Assembly (NCBI GenBank): GCA_003987795.1
Contig: RXJO01000539.1
Span: 1-44,281, forward strand
DNA: 44,281 nt
Reading direction: 5' to 3'
Source of the DNA: Curvibacter sp.
GTDB lineage: Bacteria > Pseudomonadota > Gammaproteobacteria > Burkholderiales > Burkholderiaceae_C
Under the pieces are notes generated by a model. That model was not told the DNA's origin, did no database searches, and saw only the letters and a program-made list of their open reading frames with translations. This document shows, piece after piece, positions 1 to 15,234 of the stretch; the stretch's first letter is position 1; every line of letters begins with the position of its first letter. Both the position numbers and the translations under genes were made by a program.

Positions 1-339
1 CCGGACGGCTGCATCAGCCGCCATGTCGCGTGTGAGCTGATGCGCCATGTCTGGCACGGTGGCTTCGACGCCTTGGACCCGGATCGCCTGCAGGCCCTGC
101 AGCAGCGACTCCTGATGCGCCATGAGCCCGGCGCCGACACGCTGCGGGCCCAGCTGCGCCAGAACACCCAGGAGGCGCTGGCTGCCGGGGCCTTCGGCGT
201 GCCGGCCTGGGTGGTCGATGGCCGCGTGTTCTGGGGCCTGGATGCCCTGCATCTGCTGCGGGCCTGCCTGGAAGGCGATCCGTGGCTGGACGAGCATTGG
301 GACACGGTGCCCCAGGTCGCCAACGGTCTCGAAACCTGA
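1..339 (+). CDS. DsbA-family / 2-hydroxychromene-2-carboxylate isomerase-like protein, C-terminal part (5' end outside window)
   Basis: Frame open from base 1; C-terminal motif AFGVPAWVVDGRVFWGLDAL typical of the HCCA isomerase/DsbA thioredoxin-fold family. Confidence 0.75.
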   Translation, partial: PDGCISRHVACELMRHVWHGGFDALDPDRLQALQQRLLMRHEPGADTLRAQLRQNTQEALAAGAFGVPAWVVDGRVFWGLDALHLLRACLEGDPWLDEHWDTVPQVANGLET

Positions 340-435
340 ACCTGGGTCAAGGCGCGGCCAGGGTGTCCGCGCGACAATCTGCCGATGCTGTCGCCGCCTG
401 TCCGGGCGCAGCGGCACCCTGATCGGAGACAAGCG

Positions 436-2265
436 ATGCCCAACGCCTTCAACTTCTCGGCCTCGCCATTCGACTGCTTGAATTCTGACGAGCAGCGGCT
501 GGTGCGCAACAGTGTCGATGTGGCCTATTTCCGCGCCGGCACCCCCATCCTGGAGGTCGGCTCTGCACCCACCCATCTGTTCGTCATCATCAAGGGCTAT
601 GTGACCCAGCTCGATGGCGAGGAGGTCATCGGCAGCTACGGCCCCGATGACTGTTTTGATGGCCGGGGCCTGATGGCGGGTCGGGTCAGTCACCGTTTCG
701 TGGCCGCCGAGGAGGTGGTGGCTTACCAACTGGCCCATCAGGCGGTCAATGAGCTGATCGCCTCGAACGCCACTTTCGGCGCGCTGCTGTTCTCCGACCT
801 CAGCAACAAGCTCAGTACCCTGGCCCAACGCCAGGGCAGCCACGAGTTGCACTCGCTGACCATGGCACGGGTCGACGAGGCCTTTGTCCGCCCGGCCCCC
901 ACGGTCGAGGCTGACACCGACATCGTCACGGTGGTGCGCCGCTTCCAGTCGGACAAGACCTCCAACGTGCTGGTGCGCGACAGCCGCAGCGACCCACCCC
1001 GGCTCGGCATCTTCACCGCGACCGCCTTGCAGCGCGCCGTGCTCGATGGTCGCCCACTCGATCAACTGGCTGTGGGCGAACTGGCCAGCTACCAACTGGT
1101 CACTGTGCGTCCTGGCGATCTGCTCGGCGATGCCATGGCCCTGATGCTGCGCTGCCGGGTGCATCGGGTGGTCGTGGCCGAAGGGGGTGAGGTGCGTGGC
1201 ATTCTCGAGGCCCTGGACCTGTTCAGCTTTCTGGGCAACCATTCGCACCTCATCACGGTGCAGATCGAACAGGCCCGCGATCTGGCCGGTCTGGAGCAGG
1301 CGGCAGGCCAGATCAACCGCATGATCGGCCTGCTGTCGCGCGGCGGCACGCGGGTGGGCTTGATCGCCCGCCTGGTTCAGCAGCTGAATCTGCGCCTCTT
1401 CGAACGCGCCTGGGACATGCTGGCGCCACCGGATCTGGTGGCCAACAGCTGCCTGTTCGTGATGGGCAGCGAGGGTCGGGGCGAACAGTTGCTCAAGACG
1501 GACCAGGACAATGCCCTGGTGCTGCGCGACGGCTATGTGCCGCCGGCCGATCTGCAGGCCCTCTGTGAGCGCTTCTCAGCGGCCCTGAGCCGCTTCGGCT
1601 ACCCTGAATGCCCGGGGCACATCATGCTGAGCAACCCCGACTGGCGTGGCAGCGTGAGCGAATTCAGCCAGCGGGCCCGTGACTGGCTGCTGGTGCCCGA
1701 TGCCGAGAAGCTCATGAAGTTGGCCATCTTCATGGACGCCCATGCCGTGTGTGGCGATGCCCAGTTGCTGACCCGGGTTCAGGAGCAGGTGCAGGCGCTC
1801 TCACTCGACAACGAGGCCATGCTGAGCCGCTTCGCTTCGGCCCTGGATGCCTTCGGCGAATCCTCCAACGGCTGGCTGCATCGCCTGTTTTCACTCGGTG
1901 AGGACGGGCGCCAGCTCAACCTCAAAAAGGAAGGCATTTTCCCCTTGGTGCATGGCGTGCGCAGTCTGGCACTGGCCCACCGCATCACCGAGACCAGCAC
2001 CAGCGGCCGCATCGCCGCCCTGGTCGCCGCAGGGGCCCTGAGCGCCGACACGGCCACCGAGCTCACCGACAGCCTGCAGGTGTTCATGGGCCTCAAGCTC
2101 AAGGCGGGCCTCGCCGAGATCGACCTCAAGCGGCCGGTCACCGGTGCGGTCGAGTTCGAGAAGCTCAGCGCCCTGGACCGCGATCTGCTGAAAGATTCGC
2201 TCAGCGTGGTCAAACGCTTCAAGGTGCAGTTGCGCCATCGTTTCCGGCTGGATGCCTTGTCATGA
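436..2265 (+). CDS. Cyclic-nucleotide-binding / CBS / DUF294 nucleotidyltransferase-like protein
   Basis: N-terminal cNMP-binding-like fold (GTPILEVGSAPTHLFVIIKGYV), CBS pair, GlnD-like nucleotidyltransferase motif FVMGSEGRGEQLLKTDQDNALVL; ATG at 436 preferred over 385. Confidence 0.85.
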   Translation: MPNAFNFSASPFDCLNSDEQRLVRNSVDVAYFRAGTPILEVGSAPTHLFVIIKGYVTQLDGEEVIGSYGPDDCFDGRGLMAGRVSHRFVAAEEVVAYQLAHQAVNELIASNATFGALLFSDLSNKLSTLAQRQGSHELHSLTMARVDEAFVRPAPTVEADTDIVTVVRRFQSDKTSNVLVRDSRSDPPRLGIFTATALQRAVLDGRPLDQLAVGELASYQLVTVRPGDLLGDAMALMLRCRVHRVVVAEGGEVRGILEALDLFSFLGNHSHLITVQIEQARDLAGLEQAAGQINRMIGLLSRGGTRVGLIARLVQQLNLRLFERAWDMLAPPDLVANSCLFVMGSEGRGEQLLKTDQDNALVLRDGYVPPADLQALCERFSAALSRFGYPECPGHIMLSNPDWRGSVSEFSQRARDWLLVPDAEKLMKLAIFMDAHAVCGDAQLLTRVQEQVQALSLDNEAMLSRFASALDAFGESSNGWLHRLFSLGEDGRQLNLKKEGIFPLVHGVRSLALAHRITETSTSGRIAALVAAGALSADTATELTDSLQVFMGLKLKAGLAEIDLKRPVTGAVEFEKLSALDRDLLKDSLSVVKRFKVQLRHRFRLDALS

Positions 2266-2930
2266 GCCAATTGCCCTTGCCCACCGTGGCCCATCGCCTG
2301 CTGCAACGTCTGCGTCGGGACTGGGCGCTGCGCCGCCTGGCCGATCCATCGTTTGCCTTCCTGTTTGACGATCCGCCACCCGATGAGTGGGTCTCGCTCG
2401 ACTGTGAAACCACGGGGCTCAACGTGCGCAGCGATGAGATCGTCTCCATCGGTGCCGTGCGCATCGTGGGCGATCGGCTCATGACCAGTGAACGGTTGGA
2501 GTTGCTGGTGCGTCCCGAGCGAGGCGTGTCTGCCGAGAGCGTGCGCATCCATCGTCTGCGCGAGCGCGATGTGGCCGAAGGCCTGCCCGCCGAGGAGGCG
2601 GTGCGCCGTCTCTTGCATTTCATCGGCCCGCGACCCCTGGTGGGTTACTTCCTGGAGTTCGATGTGGCCATGCTCAATCGCATCGTCCGTCCTCTGCTGG
2701 GGCAGGCGCTGCCGCAGCCCAAGATCGAGGTGTCTGCGATGTACTACGACCACAAGTTTCGCCAGTTGCCGCCTTACCAGCAGCACGACAACGCCGACAT
2801 CGACCTGCGCTTTGCCACCCTCATGGCCGATCTGCAGCTGCCGCTGCGCGATGCCCACGATGCGATCAACGATGCGGTGATGGCGGGCCTGGCCTTCATC
2901 AAGCTGCGGGCACTGAAGAGCGGGGCCTAG
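2262..2930 (+). CDS. DnaQ-like 3'-5' exonuclease
   Basis: ExoI motif SLDCETTGLN, RIHRLRERDV, HDAINDAVMAG ExoIII; start overlaps the preceding stop (ATGA). Confidence 0.88.
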   Translation: MSQLPLPTVAHRLLQRLRRDWALRRLADPSFAFLFDDPPPDEWVSLDCETTGLNVRSDEIVSIGAVRIVGDRLMTSERLELLVRPERGVSAESVRIHRLRERDVAEGLPAEEAVRRLLHFIGPRPLVGYFLEFDVAMLNRIVRPLLGQALPQPKIEVSAMYYDHKFRQLPPYQQHDNADIDLRFATLMADLQLPLRDAHDAINDAVMAGLAFIKLRALKSGA

Positions 2931-2941
2931 CCTGGCTGGGC

Positions 2942-2980
2942 TGAAAAAGAAAAACCGGGCCGAAGCCCGGTTTTTTCAGG
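2942..2980. terminator. Bidirectional intrinsic terminator between convergent exonuclease and actP
   Basis: AAAACCGGGC-CGAA-GCCCGGTTTT hairpin flanked by A and T tracts. Confidence 0.9.
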
Positions 2981-3016
2981 GTTGAAGTGGTCACACCAGG
3001 GTGACCGGTTTCAGGC

Positions 3017-4747
3017 TCAGTGTCCCGAGGCGCCGGCGGCACCGAGGCCGGTTTCCGAACGCACTTGCTGCGAGGCGAAGGCTTCGCGCTCCTTGGTGGC
3101 CTGGGCGCTGCGGTCCAGGACCGAGAACAGCCACACGCCGATGAAGCCGATGGCCATCGAGAACAGGGCCGGCGACGAGTAGGGGAACCAGGCCGAGCCC
3201 TTCGGGTAGCCCAGCGTGGCTTCCCACACCGAGGGCGACACGATGGTCAGGCCCACCGAGGAGATCAGGCCCAGGAAGCCCCCGATCACCGCGCCCTTGG
3301 TGGTGCAGTCCTTCCAGAGCACCGACAGGAACAACACCGGGAAGTTGGCCGAAGCGGCAATCGCGAAGGCCAGCGACACCATGAAAGCGATGTTCTGCTT
3401 CTCGAAGGCGATGCCCAACACCACGGCGACGATGCCCAGGGCCACGGTGGTGGCGCGCGACACCTTCAGTTCGGAGGCGCTGTCGGCCTTGCCGGCCTTG
3501 AACACGGTGGCGTACAGGTCGTGCGAGACGGCCGAGGCGCCCGACAGGGTCAGGCCGGCCACCACTGCAAGAATGGTGGCGAAGGCCACGGCCGAGATAA
3601 AGCCGAAGAAAACGTCACCGCCGACCGACTTGGCCACCAGCACCGCAGCCATGTTGGCGGTGCCGGCACCGCCCTTGATCACGCCCTTGGCCACATCGGC
3701 CATCTCGGGATTGGTCAGCACCAGGGTGGTGGCGCCAAAGCCGATGATGAAGATCAGCACGTAGAAGTAGCCGATCCAGGTGGTGGCCCACAGCACCGAC
3801 TTGCGGGCTTCCTTGGCATCCGGAACCGTGAAGAAGCGCATCAGGATGTGGGGCAGACCTGCGGTACCGAACATCAGGGCCATGCCGAAGGAGATGGCCG
3901 AGATCGGGTCCTTGATGAAGCCACCCGGGCCCATCAGCGACAGGCCGATCTTGGCTGCCTCTTCGGGCGATTTGCCGGCGTTGGCAGCGATCGCGGTCTT
4001 GACCTTGACGCCTTCAGCGAACAGGGCTTCGGGGCTGAAGCCGAACTTGGCCAGCACCATGAAGGCCATGAAGCTCACCCCGGCCAGCAGCATGCAGGCC
4101 TTGATGATCTGCACCCAGGTGGTGGCTGTCATGCCGCCGAACAGCACGTAGACCATCATCAGGGCGCCCACGATCACCACGGCCAGCCAGTAGTCGAGGC
4201 CGAACAGCAGCTTGATCAACTGGCCGGCACCCACCATCTGGGCGATCAGATAGAAGGCCACCACCACCAGCGTGCCCGAGGCCGCAAAGGCGCGGATCGG
4301 GGTCTGCTTGAAGCGGTAACCTGCCACGTCAGCGAAGGTGAACTTGCCCAGGTTGCGCAGGCGCTCAGCCATCAGGAAGGTGATGATGGGCCAGCCCACC
4401 AGAAAGCCGATCGAGTAGATCAGGCCGTCGTAGCCGGTGGCCATCACAGCGGCAGAAATGCCCAGGAACGAAGCGGCCGACATGTAGTCGCCCGCAATCG
4501 CCAGACCGTTCTGGAAGCCGGTGATGCCGCCCCCGGCGGTGTAGAAGTCAGCGGCTGATTTGGTCTTGGCAGCGGCCCACTTGGTGATCCACAGCGTGGC
4601 TGCCACGAAAGCGCCGAACATGACGATGGCCGTCCAGTTGGTGGCCTGCTTGGCGGCCTCGCCCACGTCACCGCCGGCGGCCAGGGCCGAGCCTGCGGCC
4701 GTCAGTGCCAGCGCACCCGCCAGCGCGAATTGGAGATGCTTTTTCAT
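3017..4747 (-). CDS. actP: Cation/acetate symporter ActP
   Basis: 576-aa sodium:solute symporter with N-terminal signal, [32 protein letters not shown]; preceded by a DUF485 gene with ATGA overlap. Confidence 0.93.
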   Translation of the reverse strand: MKKHLQFALAGALALTAAGSALAAGGDVGEAAKQATNWTAIVMFGAFVAATLWITKWAAAKTKSAADFYTAGGGITGFQNGLAIAGDYMSAASFLGISAAVMATGYDGLIYSIGFLVGWPIITFLMAERLRNLGKFTFADVAGYRFKQTPIRAFAASGTLVVVAFYLIAQMVGAGQLIKLLFGLDYWLAVVIVGALMMVYVLFGGMTATTWVQIIKACMLLAGVSFMAFMVLAKFGFSPEALFAEGVKVKTAIAANAGKSPEEAAKIGLSLMGPGGFIKDPISAISFGMALMFGTAGLPHILMRFFTVPDAKEARKSVLWATTWIGYFYVLIFIIGFGATTLVLTNPEMADVAKGVIKGGAGTANMAAVLVAKSVGGDVFFGFISAVAFATILAVVAGLTLSGASAVSHDLYATVFKAGKADSASELKVSRATTVALGIVAVVLGIAFEKQNIAFMVSLAFAIAASANFPVLFLSVLWKDCTTKGAVIGGFLGLISSVGLTIVSPSVWEATLGYPKGSAWFPYSSPALFSMAIGFIGVWLFSVLDRSAQATKEREAFASQQVRSETGLGAAGASGH

Positions 4748-5052
4748 TTCGTGGCGTCCTTCAGGATGTCCTTGGTCAACTGGTCGAATTCACCATTCGC
4801 GCGCTTCACGTAGATGCCTGTGATGATGATGGTGAAGATGATCACGCCCATGCCGATCGGGATGCCCAGCGTGGTCACGCCAGCGCCGATGGGTTGTGCG
4901 AGAAAGGCCTTGTCGAAGGCGATCAGGCCGATGTAGCCGTAGTAGACGACCAGCATCAGCACGGTCAGCAACACGCCCAGGCTGTTGCGCTTGCGGCGCA
5001 GTTCAAGGTACTTCGGGTGGGTTTTTATCTTGTCGACGACGGGGTCGCTCAT
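4744..5052 (-). CDS. yjcH: DUF485 membrane protein (YjcH-like)
   Basis: [46 protein letters not shown]; canonical partner upstream of actP; start trimmed from the 228-aa ORF. Confidence 0.9.
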   Translation of the reverse strand: MSDPVVDKIKTHPKYLELRRKRNSLGVLLTVLMLVVYYGYIGLIAFDKAFLAQPIGAGVTTLGIPIGMGVIIFTIIITGIYVKRANGEFDQLTKDILKDATK

Positions 5053-5139
5053 GTCTCTCTCCAGTTGGTGGAATGTATGCAGGACGGGGCACGGGGCACC
5101 GGCCGTGAAAATGATTCTGGGTAGCCTCCCTGACCAACT

Positions 5140-5151
5140 GCTTACGTAAGC
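5140..5151. promoter_or_regulatory. Perfect 12-bp palindrome GCTTACGTAAGC upstream of yjcH-actP (candidate operator)
   Basis: Exact self-complementary sequence about 90 bp upstream of the yjcH start. Confidence 0.4.
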
Positions 5152-5285
5152 CAGCGATAAGGCAAGCGCATCCGGGTCGGAGGAAAATTCCGGAAACCCA
5201 AGCGCCATGCGGGTTCCAGCGGTGTTTGTAGCCGCTGGGCGGTCGTTTCCATGCGGTGCAGGCCGCGCGGTTTCTGACAAGCTTC

Positions 5286-5312
5286 GGGTAAACCCCTGAC
5301 CCGTGTTTACCC
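5286..5312. promoter_or_regulatory. Inverted repeat GGGTAAAC-N11-GTTTACCC between divergent yjcH and MFS genes
   Basis: Perfect 8-bp arms in the divergent intergenic region. Confidence 0.45.
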
Positions 5313-5433
5313 TGGGATCAGGGCATGTCCCGAGCCGGTTTGTCAGGGTTCGGTCAGAGAAGCTTCTGATAGTGGACATCCGTGCCCGAGCGGGGCATCC
5401 GGCACCCGCATGACAGAAGACAGGAGACAAACC

Positions 5434-7098
5434 ATGGCCGCCTCTGCCCGCCCCATGACGCCCGAGGAGCGCCGTGTCATCATCGCTTCTTCACTCGGAA
5501 CGATCTTCGAGTGGTACGACTTTTATCTTTACGGCTCGCTGGCCGGCATCATCGCGCAGCAGTTCTTTTCGGGGCTCGATCCGAGTTCGGCCTTCATCTT
5601 CGCGCTGCTGGCCTTTGCCGCGGGCTTCATCGTGCGGCCCTTCGGTGCCCTGGTGTTCGGCCGCCTGGGCGACATGATCGGGCGCAAGTACACCTTTCTG
5701 GTCACCATCCTGATCATGGGCATGTCCACTTTCATCGTGGGCATCCTGCCGTCTTACGCGACGGTGGGGCTGGCGGCCCCGGTGATCCTCGTTGCCCTGC
5801 GCATGCTCCAGGGCCTGGCCTTGGGGGGCGAGTACGGCGGCGCGGCCACCTATGTGGCGGAGCATTCACCGCCGGGTCGGCGGGGGGCCTACACCTCCTG
5901 GATCCAGACCACGGCCACGCTGGGATTGTTCCTGTCGCTGGTGGTCATCCTGGGGGTGCGCAGCCTGGTGGGTGAGGCGGCCTTTGCCGACTGGGGCTGG
6001 CGCATTCCTTTTCTGGTGTCCATCCTGCTGCTCGGCGTGTCGGTGTTCATCCGGCTGTCCATGAACGAGTCGCCCGCCTTCAAGCAGATGAAGGCCGAGG
6101 GCAAGACTTCCAAGGCGCCGTTGACCGAATCGTTTGGCCGCTGGGGCAATCTGCGCGTGGTGCTGCTGGCGCTGTTCGGCCTGGTGGCCGGACAGGCGGT
6201 GGTCTGGTACACGGGGCAGTTCTATGCACCGTTCTTCCTGACCAATGTGCTGCGGGTGGACGGGTCGACCGCCAACATCCTGACCGCGGTGGCCCTGCTT
6301 CTGGGCACCCCATTCTTCATCGTGTTCGGCACGCTGTCCGACCGCATCGGGCGCAAGCCCATCATCCTGGCCGGTCTGCTGCTGGCCACAGTGAGTTACT
6401 TCCCTCTGTTCAAGGCGCTGACCCAGGCCGCCAATCCGGACTTGGCGGCTGCCCAGGCGCGCAACCAGATCGTGGTGATCGCGGCGGCGGGCGACTGCTC
6501 CTTCCAGGGCAACCCGGTGGCCCGCGAAATCGACTTCTACCGTTCCTGCGACATCGCCAAGCGTTTTCTGGCCCAGAACGCCGTCAGCTATTCCAATCAG
6601 GTGTCCCCTTCAGGTGGTGCAGCCCGGGTGCGCATCGGCGAGCAGGACATCACGGCCCCGGTCGGGCGGGTGGTCAACCACAAGTTCGATGATGAGAGCT
6701 TTCGCGCCATCACCGCGTTCAAGAAGCAGGTGGGCGAGGCGCTCAAGGCGGCGGGCTATCCGGCGCAGGCCGACCCCGCCAAGGTCGACCATGTGACCAT
6801 CGTGCTGATCCTCACCCTGCTGGTGATCTACGTGACCATGGTCTACGCTCCGATCGCGGCCATGCTGGTCGAGTTGTTTCCCACCCGCATCCGCTACACC
6901 TCGATGAGCCTGCCCTACCATGTGGGCAATGGCTGGTTCGGGGGCCTGCTGCCCACCATCAGCTTTGCCATGGTGGCCCAGAACGGCAACATGTTCCATG
7001 GCCTGTGGTACCCGGTGGTGATCGCAGCCGCGACCCTGGCGATCGGCCTGGTGTTTGTGCCGGAAACCCGCCAAGTCGACATCTACGGCGGGGATTGA
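5434..7098 (+). CDS. MFS transporter, metabolite:H+ symporter (MHS/ProP-like), with large insertion before the last TM segments
   Basis: EWYDFYLYGSLAGIIAQQFF, GRLGDMIGRKYTF, LGGEYGGAATYVAEH, SDRIGRKPIILAG; RBS-like CAGGAGA upstream of ATG 5434. Confidence 0.88.
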   Translation: MAASARPMTPEERRVIIASSLGTIFEWYDFYLYGSLAGIIAQQFFSGLDPSSAFIFALLAFAAGFIVRPFGALVFGRLGDMIGRKYTFLVTILIMGMSTFIVGILPSYATVGLAAPVILVALRMLQGLALGGEYGGAATYVAEHSPPGRRGAYTSWIQTTATLGLFLSLVVILGVRSLVGEAAFADWGWRIPFLVSILLLGVSVFIRLSMNESPAFKQMKAEGKTSKAPLTESFGRWGNLRVVLLALFGLVAGQAVVWYTGQFYAPFFLTNVLRVDGSTANILTAVALLLGTPFFIVFGTLSDRIGRKPIILAGLLLATVSYFPLFKALTQAANPDLAAAQARNQIVVIAAAGDCSFQGNPVAREIDFYRSCDIAKRFLAQNAVSYSNQVSPSGGAARVRIGEQDITAPVGRVVNHKFDDESFRAITAFKKQVGEALKAAGYPAQADPAKVDHVTIVLILTLLVIYVTMVYAPIAAMLVELFPTRIRYTSMSLPYHVGNGWFGGLLPTISFAMVAQNGNMFHGLWYPVVIAAATLAIGLVFVPETRQVDIYGGD

Positions 7099-7241
7099 GC
7101 GGCTGAGCGCCCCGCGGGGGGCCTTGTCTGTCCTGCTTGCGCTGAGCCGGTGGTGGCGGTTTTGAAGGGTTTTGGGCTGCGTCATGCGGGCTTTGCGATG
7201 GCCTGCCTAGAATGTTTGGCCTCCACAGGAACCAGCCGACC

Positions 7242-10178
<2,937 letters not shown>

Positions 10179-10190
10179 TACGACCGCGCC

Positions 10191-12998
<2,808 letters not shown>

Positions 12999-13030
12999 TC
13001 GTTTAGGGTGATGGGACAAGGCTGCGCGAA

Positions 13031-13060
13031 AGCGCCGTCTGAGATTCGGCGCTAGGCGCC
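13031..13060 (+). promoter_or_regulatory. Two overlapping, mutually exclusive hairpins in the leader of the Bug-family gene
   Basis: AGCGCCG-N9-CGGCGCT versus GGCGC-TAG-GCGCC share the central strand. Confidence 0.35.
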
Positions 13061-13080
13061 ATTTCACTGGAGACACCCCC

Positions 13081-14043
13081 ATGCAAAGAAGATCCCTGTT
13101 GAAGCTGGTTGGCAGCACCTTGACCCTGGGCCCGCTGGCCGCGCGCGCCCAGGCCTTTCCGGCCCGACCGATCAAGCTGATCATCGCCTTCCCGGCTGGT
13201 GGCCCCACCGACATCACGATGCGGCAACTGGCCGACAATGCCAGCAAAATCCTGGGCCAGCCTGTCATCGTCGAGAACAAGCCGGGTGCCGGTGGCACCT
13301 TGCCGGCGCAGGCCCTGCAAAGCTCGGCAGCCGACGGCTACACCGTGGCGCAGATCCCGTTGGGCGTGTTCCGCATGCCCTACACCACCAAGATCAACTG
13401 GGATCCGGTCAAGGACATCAGCTACGTGATCAACGTCACCGGCTACGCCTTTGGCCTGGTGGTGCCCAGCAGCAGCCCGATCAAGACCTGGGCCGATTTT
13501 GTGGCCTACGCCAAGGCCAACCCGGGCAAGCTCACCTTCGGCTCGACCGGCACCCTGACCAGCCCGCACCTGACGATGGAACAGGTGGCCCAGAAGCTGG
13601 GGCTGGAGCTGACCCACGTCCCCTACAAGGGCAGCGCCGACCTGATGCAGGCCGTGCTGGGCGGGCATGTGATGGCTGCGGCCGATTCGACCGGCTTTGC
13701 TCCTCAGGTCGAAAGCGGCAAGCTGCGCGTGCTCAACACCTGGGGTGACCAGCGTCTGGCCAAGTTCCCTGATGCGCCCACCCTCAAGGAGCTGGGGCTG
13801 GATCTGGTGCAGAACTCACCCTTCGGCATCGGCGCACCGCGCGGCACCCCGCCCGAGGTGGTCAAGCGCTTGCACGATGCCTTCAAGAAGGCCATGGAAG
13901 AGTCCAGCTATGTGCAGGCCCTGAGCCGGTACGACATGCTGCCCAACTACATGGACAGCGCCCAGTACCAGAAGTTTGCCCAGGACACCTTCAACCGCGA
14001 AAAGGCTCTGATCGAGAAGCTGGGGCTGAACAAGCCCTCCTGA
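13081..14043 (+). CDS. Bug/TctC-family tripartite tricarboxylate transporter substrate-binding protein
   Basis: Signal peptide then FPARPIKLIIAFPAGGPTDITMRQLADNASKILGQPVIVENKPGAGG. Confidence 0.92.
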   Translation: MQRRSLLKLVGSTLTLGPLAARAQAFPARPIKLIIAFPAGGPTDITMRQLADNASKILGQPVIVENKPGAGGTLPAQALQSSAADGYTVAQIPLGVFRMPYTTKINWDPVKDISYVINVTGYAFGLVVPSSSPIKTWADFVAYAKANPGKLTFGSTGTLTSPHLTMEQVAQKLGLELTHVPYKGSADLMQAVLGGHVMAAADSTGFAPQVESGKLRVLNTWGDQRLAKFPDAPTLKELGLDLVQNSPFGIGAPRGTPPEVVKRLHDAFKKAMEESSYVQALSRYDMLPNYMDSAQYQKFAQDTFNREKALIEKLGLNKPS

Positions 14044-14091
14044 GCGGCCCGGCCTGGGCCGTTGCTGGCATGATGGCGAGGCCTGTCGCCC

Positions 14092-14430
14092 ATGTCAGAA
14101 CACCGCATCATCGAGATCCACCCTGAGGCCCCGGCCAAGCCGGCCTGGGGCCAGCCTTGCAATGGCTGTGGGGTCTGCTGCCTGGCTGAACCCTGCCCGC
14201 TGGGTGTGCTGGTCTCGCGCCGCCGCCGGGGTGCCTGCCGGGCGCTGCAGTGGGCCCCGGAACGCTCGGTCTATCGCTGCGGCATGGTCAGTGCCCCGGC
14301 CACCCATCTGCCGGCACCCCTGCGTTGGGCTGCGCCGCTGATGGCTCGCCTGGCCCGGCGCTGGATTGCGGCGGGCGTGGGCTGCGATGCCACCATCGAG
14401 GTGCCTGGATCAGGCCGAGACCCGACCTGA
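14092..14430 (+). CDS. YkgJ-like cysteine-cluster protein
   Basis: PCNGCGVCCLAEPCPLGVL Cys-rich motif. Confidence 0.65.
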   Translation: MSEHRIIEIHPEAPAKPAWGQPCNGCGVCCLAEPCPLGVLVSRRRRGACRALQWAPERSVYRCGMVSAPATHLPAPLRWAAPLMARLARRWIAAGVGCDATIEVPGSGRDPT

Positions 14431-15234
14431 GCGAGCCCGCAATAGTGCTTGCGCCAACTCAGCAAACCCGGCACCGCGTTCGCCAGCGGTGATGTAGCGT
14501 GGCAGATGCTGTAACTGCGGCACGAATCGCTGCACATTCGCCACACCCACGCTGAGCGGAAAGTGCTGGAACATCAATTGGTCGTTGGTGGAGTCGCCCA
14601 CATAAGCCCAGCGATCCAGTTCCTCGTCCAGATGGCGCCCCCAGAGCTCGCCCAGGATCCAGCGGGCCCCTTCGAGTTTGTTGTGTGGGCCGTACCAGCC
14701 GTTGATGTGGATGCTGCTCACGGTGGCATTCATGCCTGCCGACTGCATGAGGGCCACCACCTGCTCGATGGCCTGGGGCGGCAGTTGGGTGAACTCGCTG
14801 TGATCGATCGCGATGTCGGTCTCGCGGCCCGCTGAGTCGGTGGCCCGGCGGGCACCGGGCACGGTGGCCTCGATGTCTTGCAGCACCGTCTGCATGCGCT
14901 GGTACTGCTGCTGCCGGACCGCGTCTTCTTGCTGATAGCGGCGCCGCAGGCTGCCATCGGCCTGGCGGATCAGGGCGACTGCCCCGTTCTCTGCGACGAT
15001 GGCGCCCAGGGGCCAGGCGTTGGCAAACGGCACGCTCCAGCCCACTGGCCGCCCGGTGATGGCCACGACCCGCAGCCCTGCTGCCTTCAGCTCATGCAAG
15101 GCCTGCAGCGCATCAGGCGTGATGGCGCCGTCGGTGGTGAGCGTGTCGTCGATGTCGGTGAGAAGGCCCTGCACCCGGGCCAGGGTGGAGGCCGGAGCAT
15201 GGTCCAGTGTTTGCAGAAACGGGGGGGCGGTCAT
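14410..15234 (-). CDS. HAD-superfamily (IIB-like) sugar-phosphatase-like hydrolase
   Basis: LLTDIDDTLTTDGAI, VVAITGRP, YVGDSTNDQLMF; ATGA overlap with upstream GT39 gene; 21-bp convergent overlap with the YkgJ-like gene. Confidence 0.8.
   Translation of the reverse strand: MTAPPFLQTLDHAPASTLARVQGLLTDIDDTLTTDGAITPDALQALHELKAAGLRVVAITGRPVGWSVPFANAWPLGAIVAENGAVALIRQADGSLRRRYQQEDAVRQQQYQRMQTVLQDIEATVPGARRATDSAGRETDIAIDHSEFTQLPPQAIEQVVALMQSAGMNATVSSIHINGWYGPHNKLEGARWILGELWGRHLDEELDRWAYVGDSTNDQLMFQHFPLSVGVANVQRFVPQLQHLPRYITAGERGAGFAELAQALLRARSGRVSA

Noticed and set aside
3020-4558. 512-aa plus-strand ORF antisense to actP
   Set aside because: Low-complexity His/Gly/Arg/Gln-rich translation typical of antisense frames in high-GC coding DNA; actP on the other strand is unambiguous.
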